DNA from: CS1-C013 sp964353745
GTDB taxonomy: Archaea > Aenigmatarchaeota > Aenigmatarchaeia > Aenigmatarchaeales > Aenigmatarchaeaceae
Direction of reading: 5' to 3'
DNA: 64,000 nucleotides
Assembly (NCBI GenBank): GCA_964353745.1
Contig: CAYGWD010000001.1
Coordinates: forward strand, 13,651-77,650
Shown: positions 36,070 to 44,468 of the stretch, one piece after another
Layout: each line of letters begins with the position of its first letter
Numbering within the stretch: the first letter of the stretch is position 1
Translations under genes and position numbers: made by a program
Notes under the pieces: model-generated
The model's input: only the letters and a program-made list of their open reading frames with translations
Told to the model about the DNA's origin: nothing
Database searches by the model: none

Positions 36070-37083
36070 TTACGCATAATACAACCTCAGGCAGTTGTCG
36101 CACCTCTGTTTTCCGTCCTGCTTCGCTAAATTTTTCCTAAATGTCTGGAATCTTTCATTGTTCCATATATCCTTCAAAGGAGTTTTGAATGCGTTGCCAA
36201 AATCTAATCCTTTTTCTCTTACTCTGCAACAAGGTATTATTGTGCCATCAACTAATATACTCATGCCCTGATATAGTTGTTTGCATGCTAACATCTTAGT
36301 AGAAAATTGGACTTTCTTTGAAGGTGAGAACTCATTGGAATTCCTCTCGACATTAGAATTATTCTCATCAAAGAACCAGTTGTCTGCCAAAGGAATGAAT
36401 GGGACACTGAATGTTATGCCGTCAAAACCCATGTTTTTTGACATCTTAATCGCATCGTTGACTTGATATTCGTTGTGCTTCATTATTATGAACTGCCAGA
36501 ATATCAATGGGTATTTCTTTCTTCTTTCCTTTTTAATTCTTATGAGCTTTCTTATGTCAGGAATCACCTTGTTAAAGTCCCCGCCGGCTCTGTATTTCGA
36601 GTATGTGTAATCAGTCGTGCCGTCAAGGGCTACTACCAATATTTGCGGCGGATGGTCTATTATCTTCTTGACATCAAAAGTCAAATTGAAATTGCTCTGC
36701 ACGACAGAACCTATCCTGTTATTATTGAGGTAGTCAATCATCTTGAATATCTCAGGATTTAAAAAAGGCTCTCCATTCAAACCGAAATATACAGTAAAGA
36801 TGTAATCCTTTACCTGCTCGGTTATGCTTTTAAATTCTCTAAAAGACATATTTTTCTTGTCTCTCTTTGATGTGTGAATTATCGTAGGACATGAAGGACA
36901 TCTTAGATTGCATGTGTTGTTCGTCTCTATGTCGAGATATTTCGGATAACTATATAATGAGGTTCTTTTAGTTCTCATCTCAATGTTTGATAATGTAAGA
37001 TTGAGTAGTTTTTTAATAGTCATATTTTTGAAGAACAAAGTTCCATCATATTTAATCGTGAATCGTACGTCTTGAAAGTTCAT
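36070..37083 (-). CDS. Radical SAM protein with SPASM-type C-terminal cluster domain
   Basis: Radical SAM enzyme lacking the cobalamin domain. Seen: YLDIETNNTCNLRCPSC with the CxxxCxxC motif near residue 55, FGLNGEPFLNPEIFKMI, and a C-terminal auxiliary-cluster region with IPCCRVREKGLDFGN, LKDIWNNERFQTFR and CDNC. SPASM proteins commonly modify peptides or sugars. The length is 337 residues. I chose the ATG at 37083 because it overlaps the TGA of the upstream zinc-motif gene (ATGA); an ATG at 37098 lies inside that gene. The substrate is unknown, with the glycan island as context. Confidence 0.85.
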   Translation of the reverse strand: MNFQDVRFTIKYDGTLFFKNMTIKKLLNLTLSNIEMRTKRTSLYSYPKYLDIETNNTCNLRCPSCPTIIHTSKRDKKNMSFREFKSITEQVKDYIFTVYFGLNGEPFLNPEIFKMIDYLNNNRIGSVVQSNFNLTFDVKKIIDHPPQILVVALDGTTDYTYSKYRAGGDFNKVIPDIRKLIRIKKERRKKYPLIFWQFIIMKHNEYQVNDAIKMSKNMGFDGITFSVPFIPLADNWFFDENNSNVERNSNEFSPSKKVQFSTKMLACKQLYQGMSILVDGTIIPCCRVREKGLDFGNAFKTPLKDIWNNERFQTFRKNLAKQDGKQRCDNCLRLYYA

Positions 37084-37316
37084 TTTATCATCAACCATAT
37101 TCTATAGCATTTATCACATAAAAGTTTATTTCTTGTAGGTTCATGACACCACCAACAATAATGCATTCCCTTGTAAAATTTCACTTTCTTTCTCAATCCC
37201 ATCCTCTTCAAAAAACTATCGTATTTATCCTCTAAAATATTAAGTATTTCAGGTTTAGCTGGATCTCTCATTTTTATCACTTCGCCTCGAAGTTCACGAT
37301 ATGCTTCTTTAAACAT
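37080..37316 (-). CDS. Small zinc-ribbon-like protein coupled to the SPASM radical SAM gene
   Basis: Not a named family I recognise. Seen: 78 residues (63 if the ATG at 37271, preceded by GAGGCG, is used), basic, with CWWC and CDKC spaced 13 residues apart near the C-terminus (HYCWWCHEPTRNKLLCDKCY), which would bind one zinc or an iron-sulfur site. The stop overlaps the radical SAM start, so the two are probably made together. A dedicated small partner or chaperone of that enzyme is a plausible but unproven role. Confidence 0.65.
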   Translation of the reverse strand: MFKEAYRELRGEVIKMRDPAKPEILNILEDKYDSFLKRMGLRKKVKFYKGMHYCWWCHEPTRNKLLCDKCYRIWLMIK

Positions 37317-37333
37317 TTGTTACAATTTGAATT

Positions 37334-38836
37334 TTAAGTTCCTGGAACAAATACGTGATCTTGATTTCTTTTTTTAAGGAGAACCTTAACTTTTTTAATT
37401 GTATAAAAAAATCCCTTCCCTTTTAAATATCTAAACGCACGCGATGGAGATTTGAAATAATTTTTAAATGCACTGAATGTCCATTCTTTTTGCATTTTTA
37501 TTGATATAGCTTCTATTTCTTCTTTTTTCAACCAAGGATAACTTACAGGAGATGAGAAAGAACCATCATACTCAGTCCAATCCTTAGCTACCAACCAACC
37601 ATTTTTTTTTGCCTGATAATAGAAAGGTGTTCCTGGAAGCGGTTGAGCAGTATATATCTGAGCAGAGTCTAGGTCTAGATCTATCATTAATTTTAATGTT
37701 CTTTCAAGGCTCTCTTTGTTATCCTGAGGCAAACCTACTATGAAATCCCCATGCGTATAAACTCCATATTTCTTACACATTTTAACAAATTTTCTAACCT
37801 TTTCTTCACTCACCCATGCTTTATTTATATTTTTAAGAGTTTCAGGATTGGTACTTTCAACACCAAATTTCAGGCCTATAGCACCAGCTTTGACGAGAAG
37901 TTTCATAAGTTTTTCATCAATGTGAATAGACCCCATAAAGGCCCAAGGAATTTTTAATTTTCTTTTTAATATTTCATTGGCAAAATCTACCATTCTTTCT
38001 CTATCGAAAGTCATTATATCGTCATCAAAATATATTTGTTTAGCCCCATGTTTTTCTTTAACATATTCCATTTCATCAACAATATTTTTTACTGACCTCT
38101 TCCAGTAAAATCCTGAAGGCCAAAATACTCTAACATTACAATAAGAACACATGAAAGGACAACTTCTTGAAGTTACTATATGAATTGTCGGTTTTCCTGC
38201 AATCTCAAAATCATGATAATGTTCACATGGTAAATCTTCTCTATCAGGATAAGGTAAAGAATCGAAATTTACAAATTCCATTTTAGCTTTGGATTTTTTT
38301 ATTGCTCTTCCTTTACGATAATATAAATTATATACTTTATTTACGCTACCATTAGTTTCTATAAACTTTAATAAAGGTAGTCCGTAATCGCCTTTAATAA
38401 CATAATCGATAAAACTATATTTTTTCATGACTTCGACTGGCAGACCAGAAGCATGTAAGCCTGTAATAATTAAAGTAAATTTTGATTTCTTTTTTAATTC
38501 TCTTAAAATATCCATACAAAGAGAAAAAGATATTGTAGGTAATTCAACAACCATCAGACCAGGTTTAAAATCTTTAACTGCTTTTATGAAATCTTCTTCG
38601 TTGTAATCTCTTGCTTGGGCGTCTATTGCTTTTATAGTTTCCTTGGTGTCCCTTTTTAAGATAGCAGAAGCATAACCTAAAGACCATGGATATGGCGTGT
38701 AATGATCTTTTACCTTGGTTGCATTTTTTCCTCCAAGAGAATATGGTATACGCATAGTACAACCAAATCTTCCATAAGAAAAATGTCTATTCATATCCTT
38801 TATGTATGCCGGACTGTTTGTAAGCAATATTCTCAT
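37334..38836 (-). CDS. B12-binding-domain radical SAM protein (6 of 7)
   Basis: Radical SAM enzyme of 500 residues. N-terminal domain: FTLIITGLHASGLPVEVM, FIDYVIKGDYGLPLL, FDSLPYPDREDLP. Core: IVTSRSCPFMCSYCNVRVF with the cluster cysteines, KQIYFDDDIMTFDRERMVDF, GLKFGVESTNPETLKNI, GDFIVGLPQDNKESLERT and TAQPLPGTPFYYQAKKNG. The C-terminus is FSAFKNYFKSPSRAFRYL. It is unusual in having TSRSCPF where most relatives have TSRGCPF. It lies 20 bases after the methyltransferase gene. Substrate unknown. Confidence 0.85.
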   Translation of the reverse strand: MRILLTNSPAYIKDMNRHFSYGRFGCTMRIPYSLGGKNATKVKDHYTPYPWSLGYASAILKRDTKETIKAIDAQARDYNEEDFIKAVKDFKPGLMVVELPTISFSLCMDILRELKKKSKFTLIITGLHASGLPVEVMKKYSFIDYVIKGDYGLPLLKFIETNGSVNKVYNLYYRKGRAIKKSKAKMEFVNFDSLPYPDREDLPCEHYHDFEIAGKPTIHIVTSRSCPFMCSYCNVRVFWPSGFYWKRSVKNIVDEMEYVKEKHGAKQIYFDDDIMTFDRERMVDFANEILKRKLKIPWAFMGSIHIDEKLMKLLVKAGAIGLKFGVESTNPETLKNINKAWVSEEKVRKFVKMCKKYGVYTHGDFIVGLPQDNKESLERTLKLMIDLDLDSAQIYTAQPLPGTPFYYQAKKNGWLVAKDWTEYDGSFSSPVSYPWLKKEEIEAISIKMQKEWTFSAFKNYFKSPSRAFRYLKGKGFFYTIKKVKVLLKKRNQDHVFVPGT

Positions 38837-38856
38837 TTAATACACCTCACTCACAT

Positions 38857-39552
38857 TTATTTAATTGCATATAAAAGCAATGACCTTCCTAAGCTTTGAA
38901 AACCAAAAATGCCGAATAAAAAATTATAAGGTAATCCGACCGGAGCGAATCTTATTTTTTTAAACCCTATATTTGAAATTAAGTATTTTAACTTTGGCTT
39001 TGTAAACCAATGTAAATGTTCTACCTCATCTCCATACTTTTCCCAATGCAAAATATCTATGGGGTCACCTTTTAGCATTTTTATTCTATTTGAAAATCTA
39101 GCAAAGTTAGGAATATAAATTATAACTCTTCCGCCTCTTTTTAATAATCTATGTGCTTCTTTTAGAATTGATACTGGATCTATTAAATGTTCCAATATGT
39201 CGGCAAATACGGCTACATCAAAACTTTCTTTTCTTAGCGGTAATGGAACTTTGTTCAAATCCCACTCTATGGTTTTTATACCTTTCTTTTGCACACTCGA
39301 TAAAGCAACTTTAGATACATCAATACCGGTAACTTCACAGTTTTTCTCCAAAAAAAGTGAAGCTACGGTTCCATCACCGCATCCAAAATCTAAAACCTTT
39401 GAATTTTGCGGGATTAAGTTAGCTATTGCTCCATTATTAGAATATTTTATTAATAATTTTGGGACCGATGGATTAATGGGCGGTACTTGAGTTTTTATTC
39501 TCTTCTTCCAGTATTTTTCATAATATTTATTTAAAGTTTGTATATATACCAC
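38857..39552 (-). CDS. Class I SAM-dependent methyltransferase
   Basis: Probable small-molecule or sugar O/N-methyltransferase. Seen: motif I VLDFGCGDGTVASLF, the acidic residue of motif II in VTGIDVSKVAL, FADILEHLIDP as motif IV, and LLKRGGRVIIYIPN as motif VI. The length is 231 residues. A start at 39552 is supported by AGGTGG just upstream and a TATA-like TTTTAAATAATC near 39572-39583. It is inside the glycan island between two methyltransferase/radical SAM genes, so modification of a nucleotide sugar or glycolipid is inferred. Confidence 0.83.
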   Translation of the reverse strand: MVYIQTLNKYYEKYWKKRIKTQVPPINPSVPKLLIKYSNNGAIANLIPQNSKVLDFGCGDGTVASLFLEKNCEVTGIDVSKVALSSVQKKGIKTIEWDLNKVPLPLRKESFDVAVFADILEHLIDPVSILKEAHRLLKRGGRVIIYIPNFARFSNRIKMLKGDPIDILHWEKYGDEVEHLHWFTKPKLKYLISNIGFKKIRFAPVGLPYNFLFGIFGFQSLGRSLLLYAIK

Positions 39553-39616
39553 CTAAATTACGATATTGTTGGATTATTTAAAATGTATTTTTAATTATTA
39601 ATTCACCTTTTTAATA

Positions 39617-40321
39617 TTAATTTTTCACCCTGCAAACTATGAAAAATAAGTTATTATAGTCTTTGTCGAAATTAAGTTTTTTTATGTCTTTAATATTAAC
39701 ATTTTTAATGTTTTTATCCAGATAATCTTCCATAACAAAATAAGGCACAAATCCGCCTAAGAGGTGTATAATCTCCAATCTCATCACAAGTTTAGGGTTT
39801 ATACCATCACCTAATCCTCTAAACTCTACTATCTCAAAATACTTTTCCAGCTCTTTCCTAATTTCTTTTTCTATGAACTCATGCTTGTGGAATATCGGAG
39901 TCCTGTTCAGACATCTTAATGTCGCCTCATGATCAGGGGTAGTCAATATTAATAATCCATCGTCTTTGAGCATTCTTCTGGCATTTTTAATATATGTTCT
40001 ATAGTCATCTAGATGTTCTATAACCTCAAAAGATAACACGACATCGAACTTGTCTTTTGATTTGAAAGAGCATGCGTCTGCCACTTTGAATATTGCTTTC
40101 TCAGACGCAAAATGAGAATTTGCATATCTTATTAATTTTTCATTGATATCGATGCCTGTATAACTTTTTATGCCATTATTAACTAAGAAATAACCGCTTT
40201 GCCCTAGACCGCAACCCATGTCCAATATAGTTTTGCCTTCGCAAAGTTTGCTTATATGCTTGAAATTCCTCAAGCTGTCAACTAGATTGTTTGAAATCAT
40301 CATGTTTTCTATTTCATTCAC
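39617..40321 (-). CDS. Class I SAM-dependent methyltransferase, UbiG-like
   Basis: Seen: motif I ILDMGCGLGQSGYFL, motif II YTGIDINEKLIRYA, motif IV VVLSFEVIEHLDDYRTYI, and post-motif LLILTTPDHEATLRCL. The length is 234 residues. The C-terminal half (HKHEFIEKEIRKELEKYFEIVEFRGLG) carries the acceptor region and has no other recognisable domain. A remnant of a glycosyltransferase gene lies immediately upstream. The substrate is probably a sugar nucleotide or lipid-linked glycan by context only. Confidence 0.83.
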   Translation of the reverse strand: MNEIENMMISNNLVDSLRNFKHISKLCEGKTILDMGCGLGQSGYFLVNNGIKSYTGIDINEKLIRYANSHFASEKAIFKVADACSFKSKDKFDVVLSFEVIEHLDDYRTYIKNARRMLKDDGLLILTTPDHEATLRCLNRTPIFHKHEFIEKEIRKELEKYFEIVEFRGLGDGINPKLVMRLEIIHLLGGFVPYFVMEDYLDKNIKNVNIKDIKKLNFDKDYNNLFFIVCRVKN

Positions 40322-40339
40322 CTAAAAAATATGATTTTC

Positions 40340-40423
40340 TTATTTCTGCTTCTTTAATCTTTGTAAAAATTTTGGTATATGTTTTTCCTCGTTTTTACTT
40401 ACAAGTATCAGACTGACTTTCAA
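40340..40423 (-). pseudogene. N-terminal remnant of a family-2 glycosyltransferase gene
   Basis: Minus-strand translation from a TTG at 40423 to a TAA at 40340 gives 27 residues: LKVSLILVSKNEEKHIPKFL followed by QRLKKQK. This matches the opening beta strand and first helix of GT2 enzymes (compare SVIIPAYNAEKT and VIPAYNEGKKI elsewhere in this window) and stops before the DDGS motif. It lies 18 bases after the stop of the upstream membrane glycosyltransferase, where the next operon gene would begin. A deletion has removed the rest. Confidence 0.65.
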
Positions 40424-40441
40424 TCCTATCAACTCATGATT

Positions 40442-41911
40442 TTAGAGTACTTTAAGTACTGCATTGTCTTGATTCTGATAAACTATGCTAAAGCTATTGT
40501 TAGCATTTAATGTTGTTTTAACAAATTGATAGCTAAAGACTGCAGCTAAGTTTGCATGCGGCACAATATAACTCTCTGAAACAACACCACTCCATATAAC
40601 TATGTAAGAAACATTGTATTTCTTTAATATGCTATTAATATACGTAGCATTATCTGTAGTCATTATCTTATCGAATTCCACAATTTGTGTCCATATATCT
40701 TTCCTGTCGGCATAGTTTCTTAAACTACCGCTATAAGTTGTGAACACTGATGCATCTTTCGGTGTATTACTCTTTACCCATTCCAGTGCTTGTACATAGC
40801 TCTGCGGAAATCTTACAGATTCAGAGGTTGCTAATCCAATGGATATACTTGAATAAAACGCAAAAATCACAATCGGCACTAATAAAATCATTAAATATTT
40901 ATTTTTTTCTTTAAGCTTATACAAGAAATAACCTCCCATCAAAGCTAACTGAGGAAACACTATCATAAGATATCTATCTTCTGCAATCACTTTCCCTAAG
41001 CTGTACAATGTTAAAAACATCGCTAAAAATATAAGAAACAATAATGCTGACAATTCTATTGATTTAGGGTTCTGTCTTCTATCAAAAAATATGTAAAGTG
41101 AACCGAATATGCCAACAACTAATGGTATCCACCCAAAAGCTGATATAAAGTAATCAAGAGTCAAGAGCGGTGATGTAATTGATGAGCCCGGCCCTATCCA
41201 ACCTGCAGCATAAGATGTTGTAGGAACTAACATGTCAATAACTATAAAATGCGGGTAATTGAAAATCAATGTATTTCTTACTATATAAGGCATTATAACT
41301 ATAATTGAAATTCCTAAAGCCAAAAGTGCCAATTTGAATTGTTGCTTATCTTTCTTAAAAATGTAAAGACATGCCGAATAAAATGCAAAAATCATAATAA
41401 TGTAGAAAGTGCTAACTTTTGCAAAATAAGATATACCTATCATAGAGCCTAGCACAATTGACTTTTTCTTGGAATCTATGTTTACAGCCATATATGTGAG
41501 TAAAGCTGAGAAGAAGGCAGTCGGCACATCAACATATGCTAACAATGACATACTAGTAAAGATCGGTATTAAAAGAAGAATTGCCACAGAGAATATCCCA
41601 ACATAGATGTTTATTTTCTTACCAATAAGATAGACTAGCACCAATGTTAAAAAACCAAAAATTGCTGTAATCATTTTTGCTATTGAAAGTGATGTACCGA
41701 ATATTAAAAATAAAATACTATAAAGAAGTGGTATAAATGGTGGATCTAAAGTCGGTACAAGGATAAGTTTAGCTAATTGCTCGCCTGAATAAATATACCC
41801 TGCTTCGTCCTCACCAAGAAATGCAGTTTTAGAGGCTAGATGCATATCGAAAATTCCAAGCACTGTAATTATCAATAAAAATGCAAGTTCTATTTTTTTA
41901 TTTTTATTCAT
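40442..41911 (-). CDS. Membrane glycosyltransferase of the GT39-like / GT-C class
   Basis: Integral membrane protein of 489 residues with about eleven helices. Seen: first external loop FLGEDEAGYIYSGEQLAKL with acidic residues, LDPPFIPLLYSILFLIFGTSLSIAKMI, YVDVPTAFFSALLTYMAV, and a soluble C-terminal part (VEFDKIMTTDNATYINSILKKYNVSYIVIW). The family uses polyprenyl-phosphate-activated sugars. It is the second GT-C enzyme of the island and follows the radical SAM gene at 41959 in the same direction. Donor and acceptor unknown. Confidence 0.8.
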   Translation of the reverse strand: MNKNKKIELAFLLIITVLGIFDMHLASKTAFLGEDEAGYIYSGEQLAKLILVPTLDPPFIPLLYSILFLIFGTSLSIAKMITAIFGFLTLVLVYLIGKKINIYVGIFSVAILLLIPIFTSMSLLAYVDVPTAFFSALLTYMAVNIDSKKKSIVLGSMIGISYFAKVSTFYIIMIFAFYSACLYIFKKDKQQFKLALLALGISIIVIMPYIVRNTLIFNYPHFIVIDMLVPTTSYAAGWIGPGSSITSPLLTLDYFISAFGWIPLVVGIFGSLYIFFDRRQNPKSIELSALLFLIFLAMFLTLYSLGKVIAEDRYLMIVFPQLALMGGYFLYKLKEKNKYLMILLVPIVIFAFYSSISIGLATSESVRFPQSYVQALEWVKSNTPKDASVFTTYSGSLRNYADRKDIWTQIVEFDKIMTTDNATYINSILKKYNVSYIVIWSGVVSESYIVPHANLAAVFSYQFVKTTLNANNSFSIVYQNQDNAVLKVL

Positions 41912-41958
41912 TTTCTCATCCTATTAGTTTTATAATCTAAAGTTTAAAAGCATTATAA

Positions 41959-43371
41959 TCATGAAAAATAGTCTAAAAATGATTTGAAGCCGAACAACTT
42001 CCTTTTAATGTCGGAAACACTTCTTATGTTTGTTATCATCCTAAATATTTGATTTGGTCTCAGATAAAACTCCTTGAGAGCCTTGTCTATGTAATGATCA
42101 ATCTCCTTCTTTGAGAATTGCGGATAGTTTAATATGGTAACCTGTTCCTTTTCAGGGGAGACCCATTCTGTCCAGTCTTTGGGAACCAAGTAGCCATTTT
42201 GTTTTGCCCACTCATATATTGGCGTGCCGGGATAAGCTGTTATGCCACTAAACTGGGCAGTATCCAGAGGCAAGCTCTTGGCAAAATCGATAGTCTTCTG
42301 TGCTTCCTTTGGGGTCTCGCCTGGGAATCCGAACATGAAACAGCCATGAAGTATGAAACCTAATTTATGTGCAGCTTTGCTAAATCTTTTACTTTGCTCG
42401 ATTGTCACTCTTTTACAAACTGCATCCAAGCACCTCTGATTTCCACTTTCATACCCGATCATCAACATTCTGCAACCCGCTTTCTTCATTATAGGCAGCA
42501 ATGATAAATCAATGTCAACCCTTACGTTACAACTCCACTTTATATTAAGTTTTCTCCTTTTCAGCTCATTGCAAAATTCTTTAACGTGCTTTGGGGATGC
42601 TGTGAAAGTGTCTGTCTCAATCATGAACTCTTGAATTTGCGGAAAGAGTTGCAGGTCATACTCGATTTCGTCAACAATGCTTTCTGCAGACCTGGGCCTG
42701 AAAATTCTTTTGAACAGTAAAGGGGTGCTGACGCAAAATGTACAATAATTAGGACAACCTCTGCCAGTTATCAGAGTTATGAACGGATACAATTTTCCAG
42801 GGTCTGGATAATCTTCTATTTTAATGTGATGCCATGCAGGAAAAGGCAATTCGTCTACGTTCTGTATAGGCGGTCTTGATTTGTTCCTGTATATTTTATT
42901 ATTTTTTCTGTAAGCAATGCCTAAAATTTTATTAATGGCTTTTTTATTTGCCAAGTCACGCAAGGTGTAATCGAATTCGCCGTAAGCTACAACATCTATT
43001 AGTCTGTCTATCTTTAACGACTCTTCGGGCAAAGCAGAAACGTGAGGACCAATCAAAACAGTCATTATCTTTTTGTTCTTTTCCTTAATCAATCTACCAT
43101 GGTGTATGTCGCTATATATCGACGGCGTGGTGCAATAAATAACAACCATCTCTGGATTGAAATCCAGAACTCGCTTTACCAAAGCTTTTTCATGGATGTC
43201 GTGAGTGGTGGCATCAATGAACTGCACCTCATGCCCGTCCATTTCAAGAACAGCAACAGCAGTAAGGAAATATTCCGGATGTCTGAAACATCTACTACGG
43301 CTCTTGGTATACCAGCGAGCAGACTTTGAAAAATCCTTGCCATAGCTTGGAATTATAGCCGAGACTCTCAT
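41959..43371 (-). CDS. B12-binding-domain radical SAM protein (7 of 7)
   Basis: Radical SAM enzyme of 470 residues. N-terminal domain: FLTAVAVLEMDGHEVQFIDATTHD, VLIGPHVSALPEESL, DVVAYGEFDYTLRDL, DELPFPAWHHI. Core: LITGRGCPNYCTFCVSTPL with the cluster motif CPNYCTFC, EFMIETDTFTASPKHVKEF, MLMIGYESGNQRCLDAV, GCFMFGFPGETPKEAQKT, ITAYPGTPIYEWAKQNG. Tail: LKEFYLRPNQIFRMI. The first visible strand is preceded by a 20-residue N-terminal extension rich in Arg and Lys. A TATA element (TTTAAATAAATAAT) lies just upstream at 43407-43422. Substrate unknown. Confidence 0.86.
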   Translation of the reverse strand: MRVSAIIPSYGKDFSKSARWYTKSRSRCFRHPEYFLTAVAVLEMDGHEVQFIDATTHDIHEKALVKRVLDFNPEMVVIYCTTPSIYSDIHHGRLIKEKNKKIMTVLIGPHVSALPEESLKIDRLIDVVAYGEFDYTLRDLANKKAINKILGIAYRKNNKIYRNKSRPPIQNVDELPFPAWHHIKIEDYPDPGKLYPFITLITGRGCPNYCTFCVSTPLLFKRIFRPRSAESIVDEIEYDLQLFPQIQEFMIETDTFTASPKHVKEFCNELKRRKLNIKWSCNVRVDIDLSLLPIMKKAGCRMLMIGYESGNQRCLDAVCKRVTIEQSKRFSKAAHKLGFILHGCFMFGFPGETPKEAQKTIDFAKSLPLDTAQFSGITAYPGTPIYEWAKQNGYLVPKDWTEWVSPEKEQVTILNYPQFSKKEIDHYIDKALKEFYLRPNQIFRMITNIRSVSDIKRKLFGFKSFLDYFS

Positions 43372-43424
43372 TTTATCTACACCTTAGATTATAATATCAG
43401 GATTATTTATTTAAATTAGAAATT

Positions 43425-44468
43425 CTAGACGTGTTCCAATACCCTCTTAAGGCCTTCGTCTATCTTTATTGTGGGTTCGTACCCGAGCAATTTCTTGGCC
43501 TTTTCTATATTGGGGCATCTTCTTTTCGGATCGTCTTTTATGTTATAATGAGCTGGCTGTGAGTTGATCTTGATTTCTGATCTAGAACCTGTAGTTTTTA
43601 TTATTTTCTTGGCCAAGTCTAGAATTGTAATTTCTTTGTCATTCCCTATGTTTATTATTTCCCCATCTAAGCCATCAGTTAAAAGTAATTTAAATAAACC
43701 AATCATGGTGTCCACGACATAGCAAAAGCTTCTGGTTTGTTTTCCATCCCCAAATATAGTTATAGGCTCGTTAGCTTTGGCCTGTCTGACAAAATTAATC
43801 AGCGCCCTACCATAAGTCGTTGCCAAGCCTGAGTCAAGCCGATCCCCAAAAGTATTGAATATCCTAGCTATTCTTACCGGCACTCCATGCTTTTTCCAAT
43901 AATAATAGGTGTATGTTTCTGCAACCCTCTTTCCCTCGTCATACATGGCTCTTGAACTGGTGGTGTGTATTATGCCGTGAAACGTCTCTGGTGTCGGTAT
44001 CACATCGTCTGGCGGATTGCCGTATATCTCGCTCGTGCTCGTCAAAAGAAAGCCTTTAATTTTATTTTTAATTCCCAATTCTAACATCTTCTTTGTCGCT
44101 ATGACAGAAGAGTCCAATGTTTCTATGGGATGCTCAAAATAAACCATCGGCGATGCTATGCATGCCATATGTATGATGTAATCAATCTTCTCGTCGGCGT
44201 TGTAGTTCAAGATGTCGTCCTGCACGAACTTGAAGTTCTTTTTGCTCAATAGGTGGCCTATGTTTTCTTTGGTTCCCACAATTAGGTTGTCGACACAGAT
44301 TATGTCAGCGCCAAACTCATTCAACACGTCGCAGAACCAGCTTCCCAAAAAACCTGCTCCGCCTGTCACAAGGAACGTGTGCCCTCTTATCTTGTCTTCA
44401 AACTCGCTCAAGTTATCAACAATCTCTTTCAAGTCTTTTTTTATTCTTTCATTAATCATGTCAATCAA
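43425..44468 (-). CDS. UDP-glucuronate decarboxylase (UDP-xylose synthase)-like SDR
   Basis: Extended SDR enzyme converting UDP-glucuronate to UDP-xylose, or the 4-keto pentose intermediate, with NAD. Seen: FLVTGGAGFLGSWFCDVL, CIASPMVYFEHPIETL, STSEIYGNP, and the signature SSRAMYDEGKRVAETYTYYY with catalytic Tyr and Lys. Next comes RIFNTFGDRLDSGLATTYGRAL. The ASPxxYxxxP and YDEGKR phrases are diagnostic for the decarboxylase branch. The length is 347 residues. The ATG at 44468 overlaps the GalU stop by four bases. Upstream genes supply UDP-glucose and UDP-glucuronate. Confidence 0.85.
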   Translation of the reverse strand: MIDMINERIKKDLKEIVDNLSEFEDKIRGHTFLVTGGAGFLGSWFCDVLNEFGADIICVDNLIVGTKENIGHLLSKKNFKFVQDDILNYNADEKIDYIIHMACIASPMVYFEHPIETLDSSVIATKKMLELGIKNKIKGFLLTSTSEIYGNPPDDVIPTPETFHGIIHTTSSRAMYDEGKRVAETYTYYYWKKHGVPVRIARIFNTFGDRLDSGLATTYGRALINFVRQAKANEPITIFGDGKQTRSFCYVVDTMIGLFKLLLTDGLDGEIINIGNDKEITILDLAKKIIKTTGSRSEIKINSQPAHYNIKDDPKRRCPNIEKAKKLLGYEPTIKIDEGLKRVLEHV

